A stretch of DNA of 46,221 nt from NCBI GenBank assembly GCA_024399065.1, contig JAKSIB010000027.1, positions 1-46,221 of the forward strand. Direction: 5' to 3'. Numbering within the stretch: position 1 is the stretch's first letter; every line of letters starts with the position of its first letter. The notes under the pieces are model-generated. The model did no database searches. It was not told the origin of the DNA and worked only from the letters and a program-made list of their open reading frames with translations. The DNA is from Fibrobacter sp. (GTDB lineage Bacteria > Fibrobacterota > Fibrobacteria > Fibrobacterales > Fibrobacteraceae). Positions 1-9,874 of this stretch are shown in pieces. The translations under genes and the position numbers were made by a program.

Positions 1-1
1 C

Positions 2-172
2 TGGACCTTCCAGGAAGTCGACGCAAAGCTCGATGGCATCATGACCTCCATCTACAAGGCTGCTTCCTCCGCTGCTGCAAAGTACGGCGACAAGAAGAAC
101 CTCGTCATGGGTGCAAACATTGCTGGCTTCCTCAAGGTTGCCGACGCTATGAAGTGGCAGGGTGCAGTTTAA
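2..172 (+). CDS. gdhA: NADP-type glutamate dehydrogenase, C-terminal end (partial)
   Basis: Only the last 56 codons are present; the gene enters from the left edge. The frame reads through VDAKLDGIMTSIYKAA and then GANIAGFLKVADAMKWQGAV before TAA. The GANIAGF-KVADAM-QG-V ending is characteristic of hexameric bacterial NADP-dependent glutamate dehydrogenases, which interconvert 2-oxoglutarate plus ammonium and glutamate in the cytoplasm. A clear intrinsic terminator follows about 40 bp downstream, so this is the last gene of its transcript. The cofactor and catalytic parts lie outside the window, so NADP specificity is inferred from the C-terminal type only. Confidence 0.9.
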   Translation, partial: WTFQEVDAKLDGIMTSIYKAASSAAAKYGDKKNLVMGANIAGFLKVADAMKWQGAV

Positions 173-212
173 TTTTTGCGAAGCAAAAATTAAATCAAGC
201 TTCCAAAGCTGT

Positions 213-249
213 AAAAAGATCCTCGGTGAATAACCGGGGGTCTTTTTTT
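213..249 (+). terminator. intrinsic terminator of gdhA
   Basis: GATCCTCGGT, a 5-base loop, then ACCGGGGGTC followed by seven T. The stem is GC-rich with one imperfect position, and the U-tract follows directly. Confidence 0.85.
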
Positions 250-345
250 GTTGACACAAAATTTTTTGCTGACAGTTGTTTTCGTATAGCGTTGTTTTGT
301 GTTTTCCAAGCAACTTCATAAAAAATTCAATCGTTAGGAGGAATC

Positions 346-533
346 ATGAAGCGTGTTTTGACTTTGGTTACCAGCACATGTTCTTTAAGCGTTTGGGAGC
401 CTATTTTGAAGTTGGCTCAGGTTTCTATGCCGGCGATGGTGGCTACTATTTGCACTACGATAGCAGTGTGGATAAATTGAACAATAAGGACTGGGAACTT
501 CATTCCGGTTTCGGTTTGAAGGTCTGCTTCTAA
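346..533 (+). pseudogene. outer-membrane barrel protein remnant
   Basis: A strong ribosome binding site (TAGGAGG, 335-341) precedes ATG at 346. The frame starts MKRVLTLVTS, like a signal peptide, but then turns to nonsense. A different frame over the same stretch reads a convincing barrel end: LGAYFEVGSGFYAGDGGYY and, at the terminus, HSGFGLKVCF with the C-terminal Phe typical of outer-membrane barrels. The simplest reading is an internal deletion with frameshift that joined the first codons of a barrel gene to its last 50 or so. The open frame of the barrel part extends back to about 276 but has no ribosome binding site there. Terminator-like sequence follows the stop. Confidence 0.5.
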
Positions 534-551
534 ACTACAAGAAATATTACA

Positions 552-586
552 CAAAGGGGCGACGGTTCATATCGGCGTCTCTTTTT
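552..586 (+). terminator. probable intrinsic terminator after the barrel remnant
   Basis: AAAGGGGCGACG can pair with CGGCGTCTCTTT using two G-U pairs and one mismatch, and a T-rich tract follows. It is weaker than the gdhA terminator. Confidence 0.5.
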
Positions 587-630
587 GTTTCGTGAATTAT
601 TATCTTTTTCACTGTTTTGAAGAACAGTCG

Positions 631-1465
631 ATGAGAAATTTCTTTTTCATAAATTTATGTGCCCTATTTGTTTTACTAACCGTTCAGGAGAGTTTTGCTG
701 GCTCTTTGACGGATTTACGCGATGGTAAGACTTATAAGACCGTTACCATTCTCGGGCAGGAATGGATGGCGGAGAACCTGAATCTCGAATACAATGTGGG
801 CACAGCAAAGAGCGGCTGTCTGATGGTAAAAGGTAATTTTCCTGGTTGTGATTTTTCCACTCCAGAAGGGAGTACTATGGCTCGTTGCAAGGCCGCCGTC
901 TATCCAGAGGAATGTGATAAGCATGGTCGCACCTACACATGGGCTGCTGCAGTGGACAGTGCAGGACTTTATGGTCGAGACGGTTTGGAATGCGGGTCGG
1001 GCAAATTATGTGAACGAGCAGGATATGTCCGTGGTATATGCCCCGAAGGTTGGCACTTGCCCAGAAGAGATGATTTTTACAGTTTGCTTTCGGAGTTAAA
1101 ACGCGAAATAAAGGAAAAAACAGGACCTTTATTAACCTCTTGTGTTGAAAAAAAAAACAGTGAAAAATAATGTATTGAGTGTGGGTGATGGTTGTTCGAT
1201 GGATGACTTCGATCCAGATTATTTAGATTTTAAGTGCAATCTTCTCGGTTTTGAGTATGAAAATCTAGGTCCTGACCATATGGCGTTCTTTTGGACATCG
1301 ACGAACTATTATGATGAGAAAGAACGTGAATTTTACGTTACTCAAATGTTTCTGAAAACGGGTGAATTTGGGTCTTTAAGTATTTGGCCTTCGAAAGTAA
1401 GTGTTGGCTCGTCAATTCGTTGCATTCGTGATCCTGACCAAAATAGTCCAAAAGTTTTCAAATAA
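631..1465 (+). pseudogene. secreted FISUMP-domain protein, split by a frameshift in a ten-A run
   Basis: The first frame starts at ATG 631 with a signal peptide (MRNFFFINLCALFVLLTVQE, cleavage after SFA) and enters the FISUMP domain: DLRDGKTYKTVTILGQEWMA, then a CPEGWHLP core. It stops at 1170, just after a run of ten A (1148-1157). The next frame, open from 1142 to 1465, carries the rest of the same domain (FFWTSTNYYD, then SSIRCIRDPD). Removing one A makes a single reading frame of about 277 codons. The frame is also open upstream to a GTG at 592, but the signal peptide favours 631. The shift may be a true mutation, a slippery phase-variable tract or a sequencing error. Both halves keep good domain sequence, so any break is recent. 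Confidence 0.7.
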
Positions 1466-1480
1466 AAATGTTGTTCTAAA

Positions 1481-1509
1481 GAGGCTGCGATCCGTCGCGG
1501 CCTTTTTTG
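1481..1509 (+). terminator. intrinsic terminator of the split FISUMP gene
   Basis: GGCTGCGA, loop TCCG, TCGCGGCC, then TTTTTT: a GC-rich 8-bp stem with U-tract. Confidence 0.85.
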
Positions 1510-1547
1510 TGCGTTCGTCACAGTCTTAAGTTTATTATTAATTTTTT

Positions 1548-1576
1548 CTTACATAGAGTTTTTTTCTTGTTATATT
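1548..1576 (+). promoter_or_regulatory. probable sigma-70-type promoter of the triple-FISUMP gene
   Basis: CTTACA (1548-1553), 17-bp spacer, TATATT (1571-1576). A start site near 1583 would give a leader of only about 13 bases, beginning at the ribosome binding site. The same TTTACA-17-TATATT arrangement sits in front of tRNA-Lys in this window. Confidence 0.45.
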
Positions 1577-1595
1577 GTGTTTTAGGAGGTTCCCC

Positions 1596-3740
1596 TTGTT
1601 TAAGTATTTCAAGTCCGTCGTTAGTTTGTGTGCGCTGCTTGGTGCCACGTCTTCCTTCGCCTATGTGGAAAAGATGCCCGATTTCAAGGACAAACGCGAC
1701 GGTCGTGTCTATAAGACGGTTCAGATCGGTCAGCAGCGCTGGTTTGCCGAGAACCTCCGTTTTAGCCTGAAGGGCAGTTACTGTTACGAAAAGAAAGACT
1801 ACAACTGCGAAACCTACGGCCGCCTTTACACCTGGGCCCAGGCCCGCATGCTGGTAGATTACTACAACAGCACCTCCATCAAGAAGATCAAGCAGATCAA
1901 CAAGGTTCACGACATTTGCCCTATGGGCTGGCACATTCCCTCCAATAAGGAATGGAAGACCATGAAGGCCTACGTGGGTAAGCTTGGCATTAGCGACGGT
2001 GTTGGCATTAGCCTCAAGTCCCCGGAACTGTGGGAAAAGGAACTGCGCCTTCCTGCTGGTAGCGATGAATTTGGCTTCAGTGCGCTCCCTGCCGGTGAAC
2101 GCTACTTTATGGGCGAGTACATGGACCAGGGTTCCTCCGCCCAGTTCTGGGCCTCCAACGAATACGATGCTGGCGGTGGCTATTTCTGGCGCCTTTCCTA
2201 CGATTCCAGAACCTTGGACCGCATTTACGAAAGCAAGGAAAACGCTGTTTCCATCCGCTGCATCGAAGACAAGCTTTACGAAATCAAGGAACCTCCTTCT
2301 CCTGTGCCTCATATCGAGCCCAAGGTGGTTGAAGTCCAGGGTCGCAAGCTGCAGACCGTGCATATCGGCGACCAGGTGTGGATGGCCAACAACGTAGATA
2401 CCAAGGTTCCGGGCAGTTACTGCTACGAGAACAAGGAAGAAAACTGCCAGAAGTATGGCCGTCTGTACCCGTGGACAGCCGTGGTGAAGCTTGCCGCCGA
2501 GTACACGAACAAGGTGGCCCGCGACTCCATTTCCAAGGTGAAGCCCAAGGGCATTTGCCCCAACGGCTGGCATGTACCTACCGCACGCGACTACTATCGA
2601 CTGGATTCCTACCTGAAGGATATTGACGATGCCGTGGGCGTGGGCACCAACCTGAAGTCCCGTACCGGCTGGAACGAAAGCGACGACGCCCTGCAGGGGA
2701 TCAACGGCTTCGGCTTCAACGCGGAACCTTTCGGCGTCATCAAGTACGGCGAACCCAAGATGATCTGCGAAACCATCATCAAGGACATTATCCTGCCCGA
2801 AAAGAAGGGCGCACAGCCTGACACCATTTTGACGGACTCCTGCGTGGTGGATCCTGAATGGAAACCGGCGCTGGCATTCACCGCCCACGGGAACTTTACG
2901 GGATTCTGGTCCGGCACCGAGGCGGATACTACGACCGCCGTGGTCTGGAAGCTTTCCAACGACGAAGACGACTTTATCCAGGATTCCGCCAAGAAGGAAG
3001 AAGCCTACTACCTGCGCTGCATCATGGACCCGCCGGATATCGACGAAATCTATGATAGCACTTCCATCTACGACAAGCGCGACGATAACCGCTACAAGAC
3101 TGTGGTGGTGGGCGAAGATACCTGGATGGCCGAGAACCTGCGCTTTGCGGCTCCGGGCAGCTACTGCTACGAAGACAAGGATATCCGCTGCAAGTCCTAC
3201 GGACGCTTGTATCCGTGGCATGTGGCTATGAGATTGCCTGAAAACTACATCGATGAATCCATGACCGGCATGATCCTGGAAGAACATCAGGGTATTTGCC
3301 CCGACGGCTGGCATATTCCTACGAACAACGAATGGATTGCCCTGGGCCAGAAGGCCTTGAACATGCGTAGGGGAGGAATCGGTTCCGCCCTGAAGAGCAA
3401 GGAAGGCTGGGTCCGCGGTGGCGCCCCCATTTCTGCAGTAAGCGGATTCAACGCCCTTCCGTCGGGTAGCCGTTTTGCGGAAGGCGAGTATGCGGAACTT
3501 GGAACTAGCGCCTACTTCTGGGCTGCCCAGGGCGGCGACGGAAACGGTGCTGTGTACTGGAACATCATCAATTCCAAGGACGACTTTACGCCCATGGAAG
3601 ACTTCGACAAGTTCTCCTTCTCTTTGAGATGCGTGAAGAACAAGGCCGCCGCGGAAAAACCTGTCGCGGAAAAAGCCGCCGCGGAAAAACCTGTCGCGGA
3701 AAAAGCTGCCGCGGAAAAAGCTGCCGCGGAAAAACAGTAA
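1596..3740 (+). CDS. secreted protein with three FISUMP domains
   Basis: The start is TTG at 1596, chosen because AGGAGG (1584-1589) lies 6 bases upstream and a clean signal peptide follows (LFKYFKSVVSLCALLGATSS, cleavage after SFA). The frame is open upstream but without support. The 714-residue product holds three tandem FISUMP domains, each opening with a KRDGRVYKTVQIG or RKLQTVHIG-like strand and QxW-M/F-A-N, continuing with SYCYE, YGRLYxW and CPxGWHxP, and ending in RCI/RCV. The C-terminus is a charged six-fold pentapeptide repeat (AAAEK/PVAEK). The family is abundant and secreted in Fibrobacter but has no established biochemical role; a surface or cell-envelope role is inference. It appears to be monocistronic, with a promoter before it and a terminator after it. 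Confidence 0.88.
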   Translation: MFKYFKSVVSLCALLGATSSFAYVEKMPDFKDKRDGRVYKTVQIGQQRWFAENLRFSLKGSYCYEKKDYNCETYGRLYTWAQARMLVDYYNSTSIKKIKQINKVHDICPMGWHIPSNKEWKTMKAYVGKLGISDGVGISLKSPELWEKELRLPAGSDEFGFSALPAGERYFMGEYMDQGSSAQFWASNEYDAGGGYFWRLSYDSRTLDRIYESKENAVSIRCIEDKLYEIKEPPSPVPHIEPKVVEVQGRKLQTVHIGDQVWMANNVDTKVPGSYCYENKEENCQKYGRLYPWTAVVKLAAEYTNKVARDSISKVKPKGICPNGWHVPTARDYYRLDSYLKDIDDAVGVGTNLKSRTGWNESDDALQGINGFGFNAEPFGVIKYGEPKMICETIIKDIILPEKKGAQPDTILTDSCVVDPEWKPALAFTAHGNFTGFWSGTEADTTTAVVWKLSNDEDDFIQDSAKKEEAYYLRCIMDPPDIDEIYDSTSIYDKRDDNRYKTVVVGEDTWMAENLRFAAPGSYCYEDKDIRCKSYGRLYPWHVAMRLPENYIDESMTGMILEEHQGICPDGWHIPTNNEWIALGQKALNMRRGGIGSALKSKEGWVRGGAPISAVSGFNALPSGSRFAEGEYAELGTSAYFWAAQGGDGNGAVYWNIINSKDDFTPMEDFDKFSFSLRCVKNKAAAEKPVAEKAAAEKPVAEKAAAEKAAAEKQ
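3645..3734 (+). repeat. six 15-bp in-frame repeats
   Basis: Six consecutive 15-bp units GCCGCCGCGGAAAAA / CCTGTCGCGGAAAAA encode AAAEK and PVAEK pentapeptides just before the stop codon of the triple-FISUMP gene. The order is A-P-A-P-A-A. Such a tract can change copy number by slippage without breaking the frame. Confidence 0.9.
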
Positions 3741-3780
3741 TTATACGCCTTTCGGAAGCAAATTTCGGAAAAATCGCTCA

Positions 3781-3831
3781 AATTACGGGAAAAATCACAA
3801 AAAACGAGTGGTTTTTCCCGTAATTTTTTAT
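3781..3831 (+). terminator. perfect 14-bp inverted repeat with T-tract, terminator-like
   Basis: AATTACGGGAAAAA (3781-3794) and TTTTTCCCGTAATT (3812-3825) are perfect inverted copies separated by 17 bases, and Ts follow. It lies about 40 bp after the stop of the triple-FISUMP gene and probably ends its transcript. The stem is unusually AT-rich for a terminator and shares its core with the element at 3971-4013. Confidence 0.6.
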
Positions 3832-3970
3832 ATAAAGTAACGAAAATAGGCTGGTTTTCCTGATTTTGTTCTTGTTTTTGGTGTGTTTATAAGAAAAAAG
3901 TGGCTGCGAAGCCCCCGTTTACACCATTTTTTTACAAATATCAGGCTTTTGTGTGTGGATAAACTAATGT

Positions 3971-4013
3971 TTTACGGGAAAACGACACGAAAATGCGAGG
4001 ATTTTCCCGTAAA
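3971..4013. repeat. second TTTACGGGAAAA inverted repeat
   Basis: TTTACGGGAAAA (3971-3982) and TTTTCCCGTAAA (4002-4013) are perfect 12-bp inverted copies. They share the core TTACGGGAAAA with the element at 3781, but no T-tract follows on either strand. The element lies in the 308-bp gap between the convergent triple-FISUMP and ligA genes (3741-4048). Apart from these two elements I see nothing in that gap. Confidence 0.7.
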
Positions 4014-4048
4014 AAAGGGGTGTTTTTGAAAATTATCCCCTTTGCGAT

Positions 4049-6289
<2,241 letters not shown>

Positions 6290-6311
6290 TTAGGAGGCGT
6301 GGAAAGATTCA

Positions 6312-8360
6312 ATGCAGCTGAAGAACGGTGCAAATTACTTGAAGGTTTTGGCATGGATTTTACTCCTGCTGTTGTCGGCCTGTGGCAACGACGACACGAG
6401 CCTTGTTGATTCCGTTCAAGTGGATGCTATCGAATCTTCCGCTACGAACCAAGCCTCCTCTTCCAGCAAGCGCGCGGAACGAGTCTGCGTCACCATCAAC
6501 GGCGTGCTGAACGACTGCAGCACGGGTACCCCGCTGGACACTGCCGCCAACCAGCTGGAAAGTTCCTCCAGCCTTGGCCCCGACCAGATGATGGATGAAC
6601 GCGACGGCAAAATCTACAAGATCGTGACTATCGGCCACCAGGTATGGCTTGCCGAAAACATGCGCTACTGGCGCTCCGACATCGCATCGGGAACCTATAT
6701 CGTCAGCAACCGCATGGGCTACTACTACAGCCAGGAAACCGCCAAAAAGGTTTGCCCCATCGGCTGGCACTTGCCCTCCTTATCGGAATGGCAATTCCTC
6801 CTCAATTCCTTTGCCGCCAAGAGCGTCAGCGAAGACGGAAAAAATTACGTCTATGAGTACATGGGTACCATGCTCAAATCCAAGGACCTCTGGGACCCGC
6901 CCTATACTGGAGAAGACGAACTTGGATTCAACGCCCTGCCTGCAGGCTACACGGTTTACGAAGTACTTTTTAGCGAGGGCTCCGTGGCTGTATTCTGGAC
7001 CTCCACGCAGACGAAGTTTTATGGCATGAGTGCCGTGGTTGAAATGGATTCCGATCACGACTACGCGATGATCGACGAGGAATTTGATGAGTACGCCCTC
7101 TCTGTCCGCTGTATCTACGGCAAGGCGAAAGAGGATACTACCTCCGGCGACATTTTCCCTCCGAAAGTTTCCTCCAGCAGCGCGAAGTCCTCCAGTAGTG
7201 TAAAAACCGGATCCTCTTCCTCCTTCTGGGATGAAAGGTGGGAAGCCTTCGAGGACGACATCGGCACCGTCTACCCGTCCATCGTGATTGGAAAGCAGAA
7301 GTGGATGGCCCGCAACCTGGATTACAAAACACAATACATGGACCAGTCCTCCGCCATGCAGCTTTGCCCCACGGGTTGGCATCTGCCTACCGAAAGGGAA
7401 TGGGCCTACATGCTGTCCAGTTTTGCTGACCCCCGCAGCGAAGGCAGCAGCGTGTACTATAGCCATGTGGGCAGCAAACTCAAGTCTAGCGAAACTTGGG
7501 TGGGCAAGGACATTGGCTCCAATGAACTAGGCTTCGATGCCCGTGCCATAGGCTTCGTTAATGAGGACGGTGATACCCTTGGCATTGGCCAAACTGCGAA
7601 ATTCTGGACAGCATCTGCGTATGGTGATTCCGCCATCATCGTCCGCCTGGTAAATAACGACAACTACGCCGAAGTAACCAAGGAATATCCCAAGTCTAAG
7701 CTCCCTGTTCGTTGCGTAAGCGATGAGACTCTCTTTGAACTGAGCTCCTCCAGCTTATTTACCAGCAGCAGTTCCTCCGCCGCCGAAGTCAAGCCCGACG
7801 GCACCTACGATTGCTCCCCCTACTCCTATTACGACTGCATCACGACGGAGTACCTTGACCCTAATATGACCTACATGGATGTAATGGATGCCCGCGAGAA
7901 CAAGGTGTACAAGGCCATCCAGATTGACACCCTCTATTGGCTTGCCCAGAACCTGGACTATCATCAAAGTGGATGCTATAGTGCGACCATTGGTGAATTA
8001 GAGCTTAGCAACCATAAACTCTATGGCTATATGTACCCTTGGAAACAGGCCAAGGATGCCTGCATGGCGGGATGGCGAATTCCTACCAAGGCTGAATACG
8101 AAGCCTTGTTTGAAAAAATATCTGTAGGTGATGAGCTTGGTCTGGCGATCCGACCCACAGGATATGGTGTAGAGGGCGAGGAAGGATATGTAGATGCGGG
8201 CACCAAAGCTTATTTCTGGACATCCACAGAATACGTTTACTATGCCTTTAAAGATGAGTTTGTTGCCCAGTATGATGTTTCGACAGGAAGGAGCGATGTT
8301 TCGTGGGCTTCGAAGCTCGAAAACCTCATGGCAGTACGTTGCGTTCGCGAGGTGAACTAG
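6312..8360 (+). CDS. lipoprotein with three FISUMP domains
   Basis: The start is ATG 6312; TAGGAGG (6291-6297) lies upstream at a long spacing of about 14 bases. A lipoprotein signal follows (YLKVLAWILLLLLSAC, lipobox LSAC), then a Ser-rich linker and three FISUMP domains. The domains are separated by poly-Ser linkers (KVSSSSAKSSSSVKTGSSSS and SSSSLFTSSSSSAAEV). Each domain shows the DxRDG/EDDIGTVYP start, WLAENM or WMARNL, CPxGWHLP (CMAGWRIP in the third) and an RC(I/V) end. The product is 682 residues, probably anchored to the outer membrane or surface. It converges with the next gene, the two stop codons overlapping by 4 bp. The substrate is unknown. Confidence 0.88.
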   Translation: MQLKNGANYLKVLAWILLLLLSACGNDDTSLVDSVQVDAIESSATNQASSSSKRAERVCVTINGVLNDCSTGTPLDTAANQLESSSSLGPDQMMDERDGKIYKIVTIGHQVWLAENMRYWRSDIASGTYIVSNRMGYYYSQETAKKVCPIGWHLPSLSEWQFLLNSFAAKSVSEDGKNYVYEYMGTMLKSKDLWDPPYTGEDELGFNALPAGYTVYEVLFSEGSVAVFWTSTQTKFYGMSAVVEMDSDHDYAMIDEEFDEYALSVRCIYGKAKEDTTSGDIFPPKVSSSSAKSSSSVKTGSSSSFWDERWEAFEDDIGTVYPSIVIGKQKWMARNLDYKTQYMDQSSAMQLCPTGWHLPTEREWAYMLSSFADPRSEGSSVYYSHVGSKLKSSETWVGKDIGSNELGFDARAIGFVNEDGDTLGIGQTAKFWTASAYGDSAIIVRLVNNDNYAEVTKEYPKSKLPVRCVSDETLFELSSSSLFTSSSSSAAEVKPDGTYDCSPYSYYDCITTEYLDPNMTYMDVMDARENKVYKAIQIDTLYWLAQNLDYHQSGCYSATIGELELSNHKLYGYMYPWKQAKDACMAGWRIPTKAEYEALFEKISVGDELGLAIRPTGYGVEGEEGYVDAGTKAYFWTSTEYVYYAFKDEFVAQYDVSTGRSDVSWASKLENLMAVRCVREVN

Positions 8361-9874
8361 AAGTTAAACCCGATATTCAGTGTGCAGAAGAGTCCGTTGC
8401 CAAAGGCATAGGACTCGTCTTTTTTTGTGCTTGGCTTTACGGGCTGATCGGGGTCCACTGGTAATTCCGGCTTGGGCTTGTGGTCATCCACTTCGGCAGT
8501 AAAGGGAATGAGCTGGTAGGCGTTTGCGTCGAAATGGAAGGGGCCGTAGGCCAGGCGCACACCGAGAGCCGCGATGGCTCCGATACTTGTTACATCCCAG
8601 GAGTTTTTTTCCACTTCCTTCTTGGTGATGATCAGCTGGGTGGTTTCGGAGGTGAACTCAGCGTCGGCGGAGGCCTTGGCGTAGTAGAAGTTGGCGGCGA
8701 TTCTCGGCTCGATGGCGAAGGTCCTTTCGGCGGGAACATTTTTCGCGTCGCCGGCTGAGTTGCCGAAAGTCTTGTGGTAGGCGAGGCCCGCCAAACCGAG
8801 GCCACCTTCCGCGTCGGCGTCCACGCGGTAGTTCATCTGCAAAAAGTTGAAGGACAGGGCCTGCAGTACGGATGTTTGCAGAGCTCTGTTGGGAGCCAGA
8901 GTTTCGTGGAAGCGCTTGCCGTCGTTATCCAGATGACCCTGGGCGTAAATAGCCAAGGCGTTAAAATCCAGGGAGCCGGCGGCACTTGCTGAACCGGCGG
9001 CACTTGCTGAACCGGCGGCGTCACCATTACCGGCAAACGTTCCGATTACATCATTCCACTTAACATCGGCCACATGCACGGACCCCGAGACCGGCGTGTA
9101 CATAAAGCGCTTGGTATCCCCATCCTGGGAGCGGATGCCGTACAGCGTAATGTCGCCATTGATGTACCTATAGCCTACGCTGAACTTTTCGACGCGGTCA
9201 CCAAAGCGATCGTTGCGGCCCCAGCTATACCGTCCCCTTAAATTCCAAATATTCAGGGAGTCCCTGATAAAGTACTTTTCGCTCCTGTTGAAGGGCGTAC
9301 TCTTGTAGTAATTGCCGGCCAGGTCCAAGCGGTGTCCGCGGGCCTTAAACCCCAAGGACAATCCCTTGTTCAAAATATGGCTTTCCCAGTCGGCGGAAAT
9401 ATCCGGCACCATGTCGCTCTTGTTGTAGGCCCACTTGACCCGCGCGATATCTAGATCGCCTCTGCCAAGTTCCGTTCCCACATAGAACAGGGAATCTGCC
9501 GCGTGCAGCGTCATGGTGGCGGTAACCCAGGGGCGGGTATCCACCGAAGCTCCCAAGGTCAAAAACTTGTAATCACTCTGGTAGGCGAAGCTTCCCACCA
9601 AGCTTCCGGAACCGTTGCCTTTGGAGCCATCGTTGCCCGGGAATCCGTAGGAACCAATATCCAGGTCCCAGTCGTCACCATAGGTTAAATGGTAACGTGA
9701 ATATTCCACGCTGGCGGAGAACTTGTGTTCGCCAACCTTCAGGGAATAATCGTTCAATAAAAAAAGCCCCCCGCAGGCAAAATCTGCACTGCAGGCGAGG
9801 CTTGGTAGAAACGCGGTCGCAGCAAGGGCTGCGAGACCGCATTTTCCGAAGAACTTAGTCTTCGTAGTCATCAT
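8357..9874 (-). CDS. predicted outer-membrane beta-barrel protein
   Basis: The 505 residues begin with a signal peptide (KFFGKCGLAALAATAFLPSL, cleavage near ACSA). The rest is alternating aromatic/polar strands such as KFSASVEYSRYHLTY and GYRYINGDITLYGIRS, ending NIGFNF with a terminal Phe, as expected for a barrel inserted by BAM. A short AAGSAS repeat lies mid-protein in a probable loop. The ATG at 9874 lies inside the last codons of the upstream lipoprotein gene (20-bp overlap), so the two are translationally coupled and probably act together in the outer membrane. No named family was recognised. Confidence 0.75.
   Translation of the reverse strand: MMTTKTKFFGKCGLAALAATAFLPSLACSADFACGGLFLLNDYSLKVGEHKFSASVEYSRYHLTYGDDWDLDIGSYGFPGNDGSKGNGSGSLVGSFAYQSDYKFLTLGASVDTRPWVTATMTLHAADSLFYVGTELGRGDLDIARVKWAYNKSDMVPDISADWESHILNKGLSLGFKARGHRLDLAGNYYKSTPFNRSEKYFIRDSLNIWNLRGRYSWGRNDRFGDRVEKFSVGYRYINGDITLYGIRSQDGDTKRFMYTPVSGSVHVADVKWNDVIGTFAGNGDAAGSASAAGSASAAGSLDFNALAIYAQGHLDNDGKRFHETLAPNRALQTSVLQALSFNFLQMNYRVDADAEGGLGLAGLAYHKTFGNSAGDAKNVPAERTFAIEPRIAANFYYAKASADAEFTSETTQLIITKKEVEKNSWDVTSIGAIAALGVRLAYGPFHFDANAYQLIPFTAEVDDHKPKPELPVDPDQPVKPSTKKDESYAFGNGLFCTLNIGFNF

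Noticed and set aside
1518-3314. 598-codon open frame antisense to the triple-FISUMP gene
   Set aside because: It mirrors the codon pattern of the real gene, has no start site, and the sense strand has a signal peptide and three recognisable domains.
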